12,929 nt of DNA, from contig CALNBV010000007.1 of the NCBI GenBank assembly GCA_937874515.1, forward strand, positions 1 to 12,929, in the 5' to 3' direction. The position numbers and the translations under genes are program-made. Source of the DNA: an uncultured Paenibacillaceae bacterium (GTDB lineage Bacteria > Bacillota > Bacilli > Aneurinibacillales > Aneurinibacillaceae). Numbering within the stretch: the first letter of the stretch is position 1; each line of letters begins with the position of its first letter. A model generated the notes under the pieces. It did no database searches. It worked only from the letters and a program-made list of their open reading frames with translations, and was not told the DNA's origin. This document shows, piece after piece, positions 5,895-12,558 of this stretch.

Positions 5895-7094
5895 TTAGGA
5901 TTGGTTTTGGATCATAGTATAACGGCGACCATATAACCAATCTACATACCTGAAATCATTGGCATCATGTTGAGCAAAAAGTGTATTACGTAAAAGAATA
6001 GATATAGGATCATCAGCATGAATGATTTCACCCCATTGCCGTGCGTTCGTTTGTACACTGGCAGATCGAGGGATACGTTCTTCCTGATATTCCTGGAAAG
6101 CGATCTCGATGTCTAAACCATGGGTGTGAAGCATATTCGTTAGGCAGGCTACATCCTCTAAAGCTTGTACCCCACCCTGAGCAAGATACTGTAACATAGC
6201 GTGACCTGCATCCCCAAGAAGAGTCACCCGTCCTGAAGTCCAGTTAGCAATTGGATCCCGGTCGTACATCGGCCAATTAAAATCACGATTCATATAAGAA
6301 GCAGCATGTTTCACTGTTTCACAACATTTGCTAAAAGCTTCATCCAACTCTTCTGGGGTTCCCCACTCTTCTTCCCCAGCAAGGCTCCTGGCGCTTTTGA
6401 AAACTGCAACCTGATTAAATAATTCTCCACGGCGAACGGGATACTGAACTAAATGAAGGTTAGGCCCAATCCACATGATTACATCATCAAAATCTAGGTG
6501 AGCTTTTACTTCTGCCATAGGAATAGTTCCTCGATAGGCCACATAGTGAGAGCTAACAGGTTGGTCATTGCTTACCAATTGGCGGGTTTTTGAACGAACC
6601 CCATCAGCACCAACCACTGCATTCGCGATAAATACAGATCCATCTGCACAGGTCACTCTAGCCTGATCCCCTTCATTTTCAACAACATTTACTTCTTTAT
6701 TGGTATATAAGGTAATCAACGGATTCGCCCGACAGGCATCTAACAGGGACTGATGCAAATCAGACCGATGCAAGACTATGTAGGGATACTTATAACGATT
6801 GCGGAATTCTTCACCCAGATCTAATGCAGTAAGTTCCTGTCCATTCATGGCATCCATTAACACCAATCGTTTTGGAATAACAGCATTGGCATAGACAGAT
6901 TCAAGAACTCCCAATCGGTCGAGAACCGCTAAGGCATTAGGTCCTAACTGCAAACCTGCGCCCACTTCACCAAATTCCTTTGCTTTTTCTATTAAATGAA
7001 CTTCTCTTCCTGTTTCTGCTACACCAAGAGCTGTGGCAAGTCCACCAATCCCCCCACCAATTACTAAAAATGGAACCTTTTTTTCATTTGCCAT
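5895..7094 (-). CDS. FAD-dependent 3-hydroxybenzoate 6-hydroxylase (gentisate-forming)
   Basis: 399 residues, a single-component group A flavoprotein monooxygenase. Visible motifs are the ADP-binding GGGIGG (13-18) with E36 ending the second strand, the GADGVR segment (D164, 162-167), and the FAD-ribityl GDAGHAMLQYLAQGG (G294-D295). FGEVGAGLQLGPN and VLHRSDLHQSLLDA are typical. From memory it aligns closely with the Rhodococcus jostii 3-hydroxybenzoate 6-hydroxylase, including the residues I recall as active-site (H213, Y217, Q301 there; H214, Y218, Q302 here), and shares the C-terminal YVDWLYG. It would use NAD(P)H and O2 to turn 3-hydroxybenzoate into gentisate. Salicylate hydroxylase is the main alternative, but the downstream gentisate dioxygenase supports a 6- or 5-hydroxylase. 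The ATG follows AGAGGAGGA; first gene of the operon. Confidence 0.88.
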   Translation of the reverse strand: MANEKKVPFLVIGGGIGGLATALGVAETGREVHLIEKAKEFGEVGAGLQLGPNALAVLDRLGVLESVYANAVIPKRLVLMDAMNGQELTALDLGEEFRNRYKYPYIVLHRSDLHQSLLDACRANPLITLYTNKEVNVVENEGDQARVTCADGSVFIANAVVGADGVRSKTRQLVSNDQPVSSHYVAYRGTIPMAEVKAHLDFDDVIMWIGPNLHLVQYPVRRGELFNQVAVFKSARSLAGEEEWGTPEELDEAFSKCCETVKHAASYMNRDFNWPMYDRDPIANWTSGRVTLLGDAGHAMLQYLAQGGVQALEDVACLTNMLHTHGLDIEIAFQEYQEERIPRSASVQTNARQWGEIIHADDPISILLRNTLFAQHDANDFRYVDWLYGRRYTMIQNQS

Positions 7095-7170
7095 TTCATT
7101 ATTCCTCCTCTAATTTTCAATTTGGAAATAGTAAAACTTAGTGTGTATTCCACAAATGGTGAACTATGAT

Positions 7171-7189
7171 ATCTATTACGATAATAGAT
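7171..7189. promoter_or_regulatory. Perfect 8-bp inverted repeat at the gentisate operon start
   Basis: ATCTATTA-CGA-TAATAGAT spans the predicted transcription start (about 7180) of the minus-strand operon and overlaps the edge of its -10. The position and perfect symmetry suggest a repressor operator. It touches the ATAGA end of the motif shared with the transporter promoters. Confidence 0.45.
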
Positions 7190-7215
7190 TAACAGGTATC
7201 TCTCATTTTTGTCAA
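7186..7215 (-). promoter_or_regulatory. Promoter of the gentisate operon
   Basis: On the minus strand a consensus -35 TTGACA (7215-7210) is followed after 18 bp by TAATCT (7191-7186), which keeps the T1, A2 and final T of the -10. The predicted start is near 7180, giving a leader of about 86 nt. The -35 is perfect; the -10 is weak, as expected for a regulated promoter. Confidence 0.5.
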
Positions 7216-7297
7216 TATTCAGAAAACTAGATTCGTACCCTAAATTTCACTATAGTTCGACATAGTTTTTACTATTAGTACTGTGTTTTAGTTTTTA

Positions 7298-7326
7298 TTG
7301 ACAACAGAAAAAAACCCAATTACAAT
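7298..7326 (+). promoter_or_regulatory. Sigma-A promoter of the first aromatic-acid transporter
   Basis: TTGACA (7298-7303), 17-bp spacer, TACAAT (7321-7326): nearly consensus. The predicted start is near 7333, exactly where the sequence TATAGAGAACA begins; that sequence recurs at the same position in the second transporter's promoter. The leader to the ATG is about 137 nt and includes a cre. Confidence 0.7.
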
Positions 7327-7391
7327 CATCGATATAGAGAACACATTTCATTATTATGATAAAAAATAGACCTATTGTTCTAATGAAAAGA

Positions 7392-7406
7392 ATGAAAACG
7401 TTTTCT
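7392..7406 (+). promoter_or_regulatory. Catabolite-response element (cre) in the transporter leader
   Basis: ATGAAAACGTTTTCT matches the cre consensus WTGNAANCGNWNNCW at every fixed position. It lies about 60-73 bp downstream of the predicted start, in a roadblock position. CcpA is known to repress secondary carbon-source genes in Firmicutes through such sites; here it would lower transporter expression when preferred sugars are present. Confidence 0.7.
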
Positions 7407-7469
7407 ATGTAATTGTTAGAAAATTAAATTAATTTATGCAAAACAAGTTCTTTGAGGAGGGATTAGCTT

Positions 7470-8822
7470 ATGAGCCAACCAGGTGTAAAACAGATGATTG
7501 ATGAGAGCAAGTTTAACAAGTTCCACTTTCTTCTTCTATTATGGTGTGCATCCATTATTGTGTTTGATGGGTATGATTTAGTCGTCTATGGATCTGTAGT
7601 TCCTGTTCTTATGAAAGGATGGAATTTAACTGCCATCCAGGCTGGGGCAATTGGAAGTTATGCCTTAATCGGCATGATGATCGGTGCCCTGATTTTCGGT
7701 CCCCTCGCAGATAAAATTGGCAGAAAAAAAGTGATAATCATCTGTATTCTTGTCTTCAGTATTTTCACCTTTTTAGCTGGATTCTCTAAGGGTCCTATTA
7801 GCTTTTCCATCCTCCGCTTCCTCGCAGGCATTGGCCTGGGTGGAGTAATGCCAAACGTCATCGCCTTAATGACAGACTATGCCCCTAAATTTATTCGCAG
7901 CACTCTAGTGTCCATGGTCTTTATCGGCTATTCTGTTGGGGGTATTCTTGCTGCAGTGTTTGGCATAATTTTCACCCCAACAGTATGGCAAGCAGTCTTC
8001 TGGATTGGCGCCTTTCCTCTCTTGTTATTGCCTCTTATGATAAAAACCTTGCCGGAATCAGTGAACTATCTGCTGAAAAAAGAAAAATACCATGAACTTG
8101 GACAAGTATTACAAAAGATTCAACCAGAACATAAGCCTCTTTCTTTCTACAAAAATGAAGAGGTAGAATCGAAAAAATCCATGCCAGTCATTAAACTTTT
8201 TGAACAGAAACGGGGAGTAAGTACTCTCATGTTTTGGAGTGCGAACTTTATGTGCCTTCTCATGGTCTACGGATTAAATACCTGGCTCCCGAAATTAATG
8301 GGAAACGCCGGTTATCCCTTAGGGTCCAGTTTAACTTTCCTATTAGTGCTCAATGTAGGTGCCATTATAGGAACCATCTTTGGCGGATATTTTGCTGACA
8401 AGGGGTCTACGAAAAAAGTATTAATTTTTTTCTATCTCATGGGTGGAGCTTCTCTTCTATTACTGGGCTTTAAATCTAATACTTTTATCCTCTATGCCCT
8501 TGTCTTTTTGGCAGGAGCAGGGACTATCGGCACCCAAAATATCGCCAACTCGAATATCTCCCAATACTATCCTGCCTATATTCGTTCTACAGGAATGGGG
8601 ATGGCCTTTGGCATTGGCCGTATTGGTGCCATTGTAGGGCCAACCCTGGGGGGCGTCCTTCTCTCCATGAATGTCTCATTACAAATCAACTTTCTCGTAT
8701 TCGCTATTCCGGGAGTGATTGCCACCATTGCCATTTCTCTTGTACAGGAACGATATAGCAATAGAGGAGTTATGGTGAAAACCGATACCCTGGACCCTGC
8801 AGCAAAGCTAGATATGGCATAA
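7470..8822 (+). CDS. Aromatic acid:H+ symporter (AAHS family MFS), first copy
   Basis: 450 residues with about 12 predicted membrane helices. The AAHS hallmark DGYD (33-36) sits at the end of helix 1, and the MFS loop 2-3 motif GPLADKIGRKK (77-87) is intact; RFLAGIGLGGVMPN (about 117-129), RSTLVSM (143-149) and the helix-11 segment RSTGMGMAFGIGRIG follow. The family (PcaK, BenK, MhbT, GenK) imports benzoate, hydroxybenzoates or gentisate with protons across the cytoplasmic membrane. It is divergent from the gentisate operon, so 3-hydroxybenzoate or gentisate is the likeliest cargo, but substrate is not readable from sequence. The ATG follows GAGGAGGG at 8 bp. Expression is probably controlled by the operator-like motif and the cre in its leader. 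Confidence 0.9.
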   Translation: MSQPGVKQMIDESKFNKFHFLLLLWCASIIVFDGYDLVVYGSVVPVLMKGWNLTAIQAGAIGSYALIGMMIGALIFGPLADKIGRKKVIIICILVFSIFTFLAGFSKGPISFSILRFLAGIGLGGVMPNVIALMTDYAPKFIRSTLVSMVFIGYSVGGILAAVFGIIFTPTVWQAVFWIGAFPLLLLPLMIKTLPESVNYLLKKEKYHELGQVLQKIQPEHKPLSFYKNEEVESKKSMPVIKLFEQKRGVSTLMFWSANFMCLLMVYGLNTWLPKLMGNAGYPLGSSLTFLLVLNVGAIIGTIFGGYFADKGSTKKVLIFFYLMGGASLLLLGFKSNTFILYALVFLAGAGTIGTQNIANSNISQYYPAYIRSTGMGMAFGIGRIGAIVGPTLGGVLLSMNVSLQINFLVFAIPGVIATIAISLVQERYSNRGVMVKTDTLDPAAKLDMA

Positions 8823-8843
8823 ATAAAATAACCATGTGAAAAG

Positions 8844-8870
8844 GGGTCTCCTTAGGTGGAGGCCCCCTTC
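8844..8870 (+). terminator. Hairpin after the first transporter gene (weak terminator)
   Basis: GGGGTCTCC (8844-8852) pairs with GGAGGCCCC (8859-8867) through one G-U wobble and a 6-nt loop. The tail CTTCTCT is pyrimidine-rich but not a true T-run, so termination may be partial and allow some readthrough into the IclR gene, for which no convincing separate promoter was found in the 133-bp gap. Confidence 0.5.
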
Positions 8871-8955
8871 TCTAGTAAAGGACAATAAAAAATGTTAGCA
8901 TAGACATTAAAGAAAATTTGGCCCGCAAAAACTACTTTTTGTTAAAGGAGATAAT

Positions 8956-9732
8956 ATGAACGAAATCAAAAAAGGAGCCGGAATACAGTCTCTGCAAATC
9001 GGATTATCTATTGTTGATATTGTCGCGCACCACGGGCAACCTATGTCTTTTATGGACATCTTTGAAATATCTAAAATCACAAAAAGTAACCTGTATAAAT
9101 ATTTGAACACGTTAACGGCCACTAGCTTTCTTTTTCGTGATAAGTATACAGGCCTATACACCCTTGGCAGTAAACTAGTTGAGTATGGCATGTCATCAAT
9201 TAACAGGGAAAATATATTAGACCGTGTAACTCCCTACTTACAAGAATTAAATAAACTGTCACAAGAAACAATCATCTTCTCCATTTGGACAGGTAACGGC
9301 CCTATGGTTGTAAGAATTATTAACAGTACCAAAGGGATTTTAAATGTAGGAGCCCAATTGGGAACTCTCCTTCCCATCCACTCATCTGCAGGCAAATTAT
9401 TCGCGGCCTATAAAAAAGAGAATGAAATAGAGGCATGGAAAAAGATTGGAATGAACGAGGAGAAAGGCCAATTCATGGAAAAAGAATTGGAAAAAGTGCG
9501 AAGTGAACGAATTGCCATAAGTACACAACCCTTAGCTCCATCCATAAACTCCGTAGGTGTGCCCATTCTGAACTTTAGCCAGGAAATTTTAGGGACCATA
9601 ACCATTGCCGGATTTAACGATTCCCTTCCCATGGCAAAGGATCACCCTACTATTCAGGAGTTAATCCGTATGGGACAGGAAATTTCCATAGGATATGGGG
9701 ATCACTCAGTACAAAAAGAACAAAAGGCTTAA
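8956..9732 (+). CDS. IclR-family transcriptional regulator
   Basis: 258 residues. The N-terminal winged helix-turn-helix occupies about residues 11-75 (SLQIGLSIVDIVAHHGQP, then ITKSNLYKYLNTLTATSFLFRD, then GLYTLGSKLVEYG), and the IclR effector-binding domain about 88-250, with GTLLPIHSSAGKLFAAY as the characteristic signature around 145-162. IclR proteins frequently regulate aromatic catabolism (PcaU, PcaR, PobR, MhbR-like roles by other families). It sits between the two aromatic-acid transporters and is the only regulator inside the gentisate island, so it probably controls the operon and both transporters; it may act as repressor, activator or both. The ATG follows AAAGGAG. The inducer is likely 3-hydroxybenzoate or gentisate, by inference. 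Confidence 0.9.
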   Translation: MNEIKKGAGIQSLQIGLSIVDIVAHHGQPMSFMDIFEISKITKSNLYKYLNTLTATSFLFRDKYTGLYTLGSKLVEYGMSSINRENILDRVTPYLQELNKLSQETIIFSIWTGNGPMVVRIINSTKGILNVGAQLGTLLPIHSSAGKLFAAYKKENEIEAWKKIGMNEEKGQFMEKELEKVRSERIAISTQPLAPSINSVGVPILNFSQEILGTITIAGFNDSLPMAKDHPTIQELIRMGQEISIGYGDHSVQKEQKA

Positions 9733-9754
9733 AAACCCTTTCGTTCTTTTTTTT
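9713..9754 (+). terminator. Intrinsic terminator overlapping the IclR stop codon
   Basis: Left arm AAAAAGAAC-a-AAAGG (from 9713, inside the last codons) pairs with CCTTT-c-GTTCTTTTT around the stop codon, followed by a T-run to 9754. The hairpin includes one A/C mismatch. It separates the IclR gene from the second transporter, which has its own promoter. Confidence 0.65.
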
Positions 9755-9777
9755 ATTATTGAATTTTCTGAATTTTA

Positions 9778-9806
9778 TTGAAATTTCATCCCTTATTTCT
9801 TATAAT
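9778..9806 (+). promoter_or_regulatory. Sigma-A promoter of the second aromatic-acid transporter
   Basis: TTGAAA (9778-9783), 17-bp spacer, TATAAT (9801-9806). The predicted start is near 9812, leaving a leader of about 62 nt. The start overlaps the operator-like motif. Confidence 0.7.
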
Positions 9807-9810
9807 CACT

Positions 9811-9831
9811 ATAGAGAACATGGTTATCTAT
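9811..9831 (+). promoter_or_regulatory. Operator-like imperfect palindrome shared with the other local promoters
   Basis: Arms ATAGA (9811-9815) and TCTAT (9827-9831) with inner AAC/GTT half-sites (9818-9820 is ACA region, centre near 9821); 8 of 10 positions pair. The left part TATAGAGAACA is identical at the first transporter promoter (7333-7343), and a related form ATAGA..AACA.GG.TATCT occurs at 7184-7203 over the gentisate operon -10. This suggests a common regulator, most simply the IclR protein. Confidence 0.45.
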
Positions 9832-9873
9832 TTTTATAATTAAAAGTTTTTATAAAACATTGGGGGGTAAACC

Positions 9874-11229
9874 ATGATGAGGCAAATTAATATCAATAAT
9901 TATATTGGCGATCAAAAGTTTAACCGCTTTCATTTAACCCTACTCCTAAGTTGTATCTTCATTATTGTGGTAGACGGCTATGATATGTTTATGCTTGGAA
10001 CGATTTTGCCTGCGTTGATGAAAGAATGGGGTATTTCCCCTGTAACCGCTGGAAAAATAGGAAGTTATGCATTATTTGGCATGATGGTTGGAGCGATGGT
10101 TTTCGGACCTTTAGCCGATCGATTTGGCAGAAAAAATATCATTTTAATATGTACCACCATCTTCACACTTTTCACTTTCACATCTGGCTTTTCTAATAAT
10201 CCCTCTTCATTTGGTTTACAACGCTTTCTTGCAGGGGTAGGGTTAGGCGGCGTAATGCCAAACCTCATTGCATTAGTAACTGAATACGCACCGAAAAAGC
10301 TTCGTAGCACTCTCGTGGCTATCATGTTTAGTGGACATGCCTTTGGGGGAATTACCGCTTCACTGGGAGCATTAGTATTATTGCCCCTTTATGATTGGCG
10401 TGCAGTTGTATGGATTTCTATTATTCCTTTACTGATCATCCCTATTCTGTATAAAGTAATGCCTGAATCCTACGCATATTACATGAAATCAAAACAGAAG
10501 GCAAAACTCATCGCCACATTAAATAGGATGAATAAAAATACCCAGTTTACTGAACAAGATGAATTCATCATGAATGTTTCAGATGATCCTGAGGCCTCGT
10601 TTAAAAAGTTATTTACGGAAAAACGGGCACTAAGTACCTTTATGTTTTGGACCGCTGCATTTATGTCCTTGTTAGTGATGTATGGGTTAAGCACCTGGTT
10701 GCCAAAAATTATGCAATCCTCTGGTTATCCTGTTGGATCAAGCCTTCTTTTCTTAATTACTCTTAATTTAGGAGCAGTGACTGGTGCCATCTTTGGAGGT
10801 AAACTTGCTGACAAATTCGGCTCTCGCTTTATCTTGCTTTTTTTCTTTACCTTTGGTTTTTTAGCTCTATCTGCTTTAAGCTTAAAACCAAATGTAATTT
10901 TCCTTTATGCTCTGCTCTTCATTGCAGGAGCTACAACTACAGGAACACAAATTATTACCAATGCCTATGTGTCACAATACTATCCATCAGGAATCCGTTC
11001 TACAGGCGTTGGCTGGGAACTAGGGGTTGGAAGAATTGGAGGAATCCTTGGTCCTACCCTTGGAGGATTACTGTTAAGTGCGCAACTTCCACTACACTAT
11101 AATTTCCTGGCATTTGCTATTCCTAGCATTATCGGTGGTGCTGCTATCTTTTTAGTACAAGATAAATATGGACAGGCCAAAAGAATGGCAGAAAGAATGG
11201 ATTATGTACCAGAGACATCGACAGTATAA
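9874..11229 (+). CDS. Aromatic acid:H+ symporter (AAHS family MFS), second copy
   Basis: 451 residues with about 12 membrane helices, clearly a paralogue of the transporter at 7470. It shares the DGYD motif (34-37), GPLADRFGRKN (78-88), RFLAGVGLGGVMPN, EYAPKKLRSTLV and the late RSTGVGWELGVGRIGGILGP segment. Differences are concentrated in the N-terminus, the central cytoplasmic loop (about 195-230) and the C-terminus, consistent with a different or broader substrate. It may import another hydroxybenzoate (for example salicylate or 4-hydroxybenzoate) or gentisate itself. GGGGGG precedes two adjacent ATG codons (9874 and 9877); either would serve, and the first is annotated. It has its own promoter and terminator, so it is a single-gene unit. 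Confidence 0.9.
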   Translation: MMRQININNYIGDQKFNRFHLTLLLSCIFIIVVDGYDMFMLGTILPALMKEWGISPVTAGKIGSYALFGMMVGAMVFGPLADRFGRKNIILICTTIFTLFTFTSGFSNNPSSFGLQRFLAGVGLGGVMPNLIALVTEYAPKKLRSTLVAIMFSGHAFGGITASLGALVLLPLYDWRAVVWISIIPLLIIPILYKVMPESYAYYMKSKQKAKLIATLNRMNKNTQFTEQDEFIMNVSDDPEASFKKLFTEKRALSTFMFWTAAFMSLLVMYGLSTWLPKIMQSSGYPVGSSLLFLITLNLGAVTGAIFGGKLADKFGSRFILLFFFTFGFLALSALSLKPNVIFLYALLFIAGATTTGTQIITNAYVSQYYPSGIRSTGVGWELGVGRIGGILGPTLGGLLLSAQLPLHYNFLAFAIPSIIGGAAIFLVQDKYGQAKRMAERMDYVPETSTV

Positions 11230-11237
11230 CTATAATG

Positions 11238-11273
11238 AAGGAGCGAGCTCAATTATGAGTTCACTCCTTTTTT
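11238..11273 (+). terminator. Intrinsic terminator of the second transporter
   Basis: AAGGAG-c-GAGCTCA pairs with TGAGTTC-a-CTCCTT (one C/A mismatch, one G-U pair) around a short ATTA loop, followed directly by six T (11268-11273). It lies between convergent genes and may partly serve the minus strand too. Confidence 0.8.
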
Positions 11274-11283
11274 ACTTTATTCA

Positions 11284-12279
11284 TTATAGCGAATAATATA
11301 AAACTCCATCTTTCTTCGTGACTCCAATTTGATACTGGGTTGTCAGCAAATCAAGATGCCCCAGTGTTTCTGATATAGTTAACGGCAATACGGTATGGTT
11401 TAAGTGAGGAAACAAAAGGCGAGAAAGCTCATAGGCTGTTTTCTCCCCATCCTGTAAAAATCCCCGTAACCTATTCCCCCGATCCCAGTTTTTATGAAGC
11501 CTTTGCAGAATCAATTCTTGATGGTTAGTGATTGCTTCCCCATGGGCCGAAAAGACAATATCAATATTCTTATTGGCGCACATGCCCAGGGATGTGCGGT
11601 ACTGCAATAATGTCATAGGCCGTTGGCTTCCCTGGTTTTGGGGAGGTTCGATAAATGCATTGGATGATACATGCTTGATAATGTGGTCCCCGGCAATCAA
11701 CACCCGATCTTCCTCACGATATAAGGCAATATGGCTCTGGGTATGCCCCGGAGTATAAAGAACCTTCCACTCAGATAAATGAGGTACTGTTTGCTCATGT
11801 CCAACAACTTCATCAATCTGGCTGGGTTCCGAAAACTCCATTAATTCCTGGTGAAACTCATCAATTATCGTGAAATATTCCTTTGGAACACCACATTCTT
11901 CATACAGGTCTTTAAAAAACTGATCATGGTAAACCATGAATTCCTCATTTAGCTGTATATACGGAACAGCTAGGGGATGGGCAATGGTTGTAGCCCCAGA
12001 GGCTTTTCTGATTTGTTCTAGTAAACCGCAATGGTCCACATGTTGATGGGTTAGAATGACTTGTTGTATATCGCTAATCTTGTATCCATATTGACCTAAT
12101 CCTTTGGATAATATATTCCAGGCTTCTTTTGTGAGAGGGCCTGCATCCACAAGGGTCAACTTCTCCCCTTCAATGAGATAAAGATTAATTGGTCCTACAG
12201 AAAACGGGGTGGGTATTTCTATTTTATATAATCCCCGTGCTATTTCTCCTGGTTTCCCCTTCCAACTCCTATCTATCAT
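11284..12279 (-). CDS. Metallo-beta-lactamase-fold hydrolase with C-terminal helical region
   Basis: 331 residues from the chosen start. The MBL metal motifs are complete: HQHVDH (H78, H80, D82, H83), H179 in TPGHTQSH, D198 in AGDH and H246 in SAHGE, so a dinuclear metal site is expected. Residues about 255-331 form an extra C-terminal region (helical, ending GVTKKDGVLYYSL) resembling the winged-helix tail of LACTB2-like MBL hydrolases. Substrate is unknown; thioesters, lactones or nucleic acids are all handled by this fold. A TTG 36 nt upstream would give 343 residues, but the ATG at 12279 follows GGAGGTC at 9 bp and is preferred. It is convergent with the second transporter and has its own promoter, so a link with aromatic catabolism is not shown. 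Confidence 0.85.
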   Translation of the reverse strand: MIDRSWKGKPGEIARGLYKIEIPTPFSVGPINLYLIEGEKLTLVDAGPLTKEAWNILSKGLGQYGYKISDIQQVILTHQHVDHCGLLEQIRKASGATTIAHPLAVPYIQLNEEFMVYHDQFFKDLYEECGVPKEYFTIIDEFHQELMEFSEPSQIDEVVGHEQTVPHLSEWKVLYTPGHTQSHIALYREEDRVLIAGDHIIKHVSSNAFIEPPQNQGSQRPMTLLQYRTSLGMCANKNIDIVFSAHGEAITNHQELILQRLHKNWDRGNRLRGFLQDGEKTAYELSRLLFPHLNHTVLPLTISETLGHLDLLTTQYQIGVTKKDGVLYYSL

Positions 12280-12323
12280 CTGTATTTTGACCTCCGATTT
12301 TAGTTTACAGTTCAAGTAATATC

Positions 12324-12353
12324 ATTATAGCAATTATTTTTAAATGATTCTAA
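12324..12353 (-). promoter_or_regulatory. Promoter of the MBL-fold hydrolase gene
   Basis: On the minus strand TTAGAA (12353-12348), 18-bp spacer, then an extended -10 TGCTATAAT with TATAAT at 12329-12324. The predicted start is near 12317, about 38 nt upstream of the chosen ATG. Confidence 0.55.
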
Positions 12354-12452
12354 CAAATGATAGGTAATATGCCACATTTAATGTAAAGAAAGCCTCTTCT
12401 ATATGAAATATATATTAACCCCAATTTACCATATTAGGAATTTATTAAGAAA

Positions 12453-12481
12453 TTGTGTCATATATTGTATTTGCCTATATA
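12453..12481 (+). promoter_or_regulatory. Candidate promoter of the Met/Cys-rich gene
   Basis: TTGTGT (12453-12458), 17-bp spacer, TATATA (12476-12481). The predicted start is near 12488, giving a leader of about 70 nt. ATATGGT at 12479-12485 overlaps the -10 and is the inverse of ACCATAT at 12428-12434, a possible but weak operator pair. Confidence 0.45.
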
Positions 12482-12515
12482 TGGTAGTAACATTAGGACT
12501 GTAAGGAACGTACGA

Positions 12516-12536
12516 GCCGCCCCAACACTGGGAGGC
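12516..12536 (+). promoter_or_regulatory. Short GC-rich leader hairpin upstream of the Met/Cys-rich gene
   Basis: GCC-g-CCC (12516-12522) faces GGG-a-GGC (12530-12536) with one G/A mismatch and a 7-nt loop, in an otherwise AT-rich region, ending 12 bp before the GGGGG of the SD. It could stabilise the mRNA or take part in regulation. I do not recognise a known riboswitch class. Confidence 0.3.
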
Positions 12537-12558
12537 AAATCATTTAAAGGGGGAAACA

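Noticed and set aside
8907..9191. Minus-strand frame across the start of the IclR gene
   Set aside because: No SD or recognisable domain, and it is fully explained as the antisense of a clear winged-helix region.
12280..12315. Upstream TTG start of the MBL-fold gene
   Set aside because: The GGAGGTC SD lies between this TTG and the ATG at 12279, and the extra 12 residues add no family feature.
12488..12546. Known riboswitch (NiCo, fluoride or guanidine class) before the Met/Cys-rich gene
   Set aside because: The AGGACTG and ACGAGCC segments are suggestive, but the leader is too short and lacks the multi-helix core of these classes.
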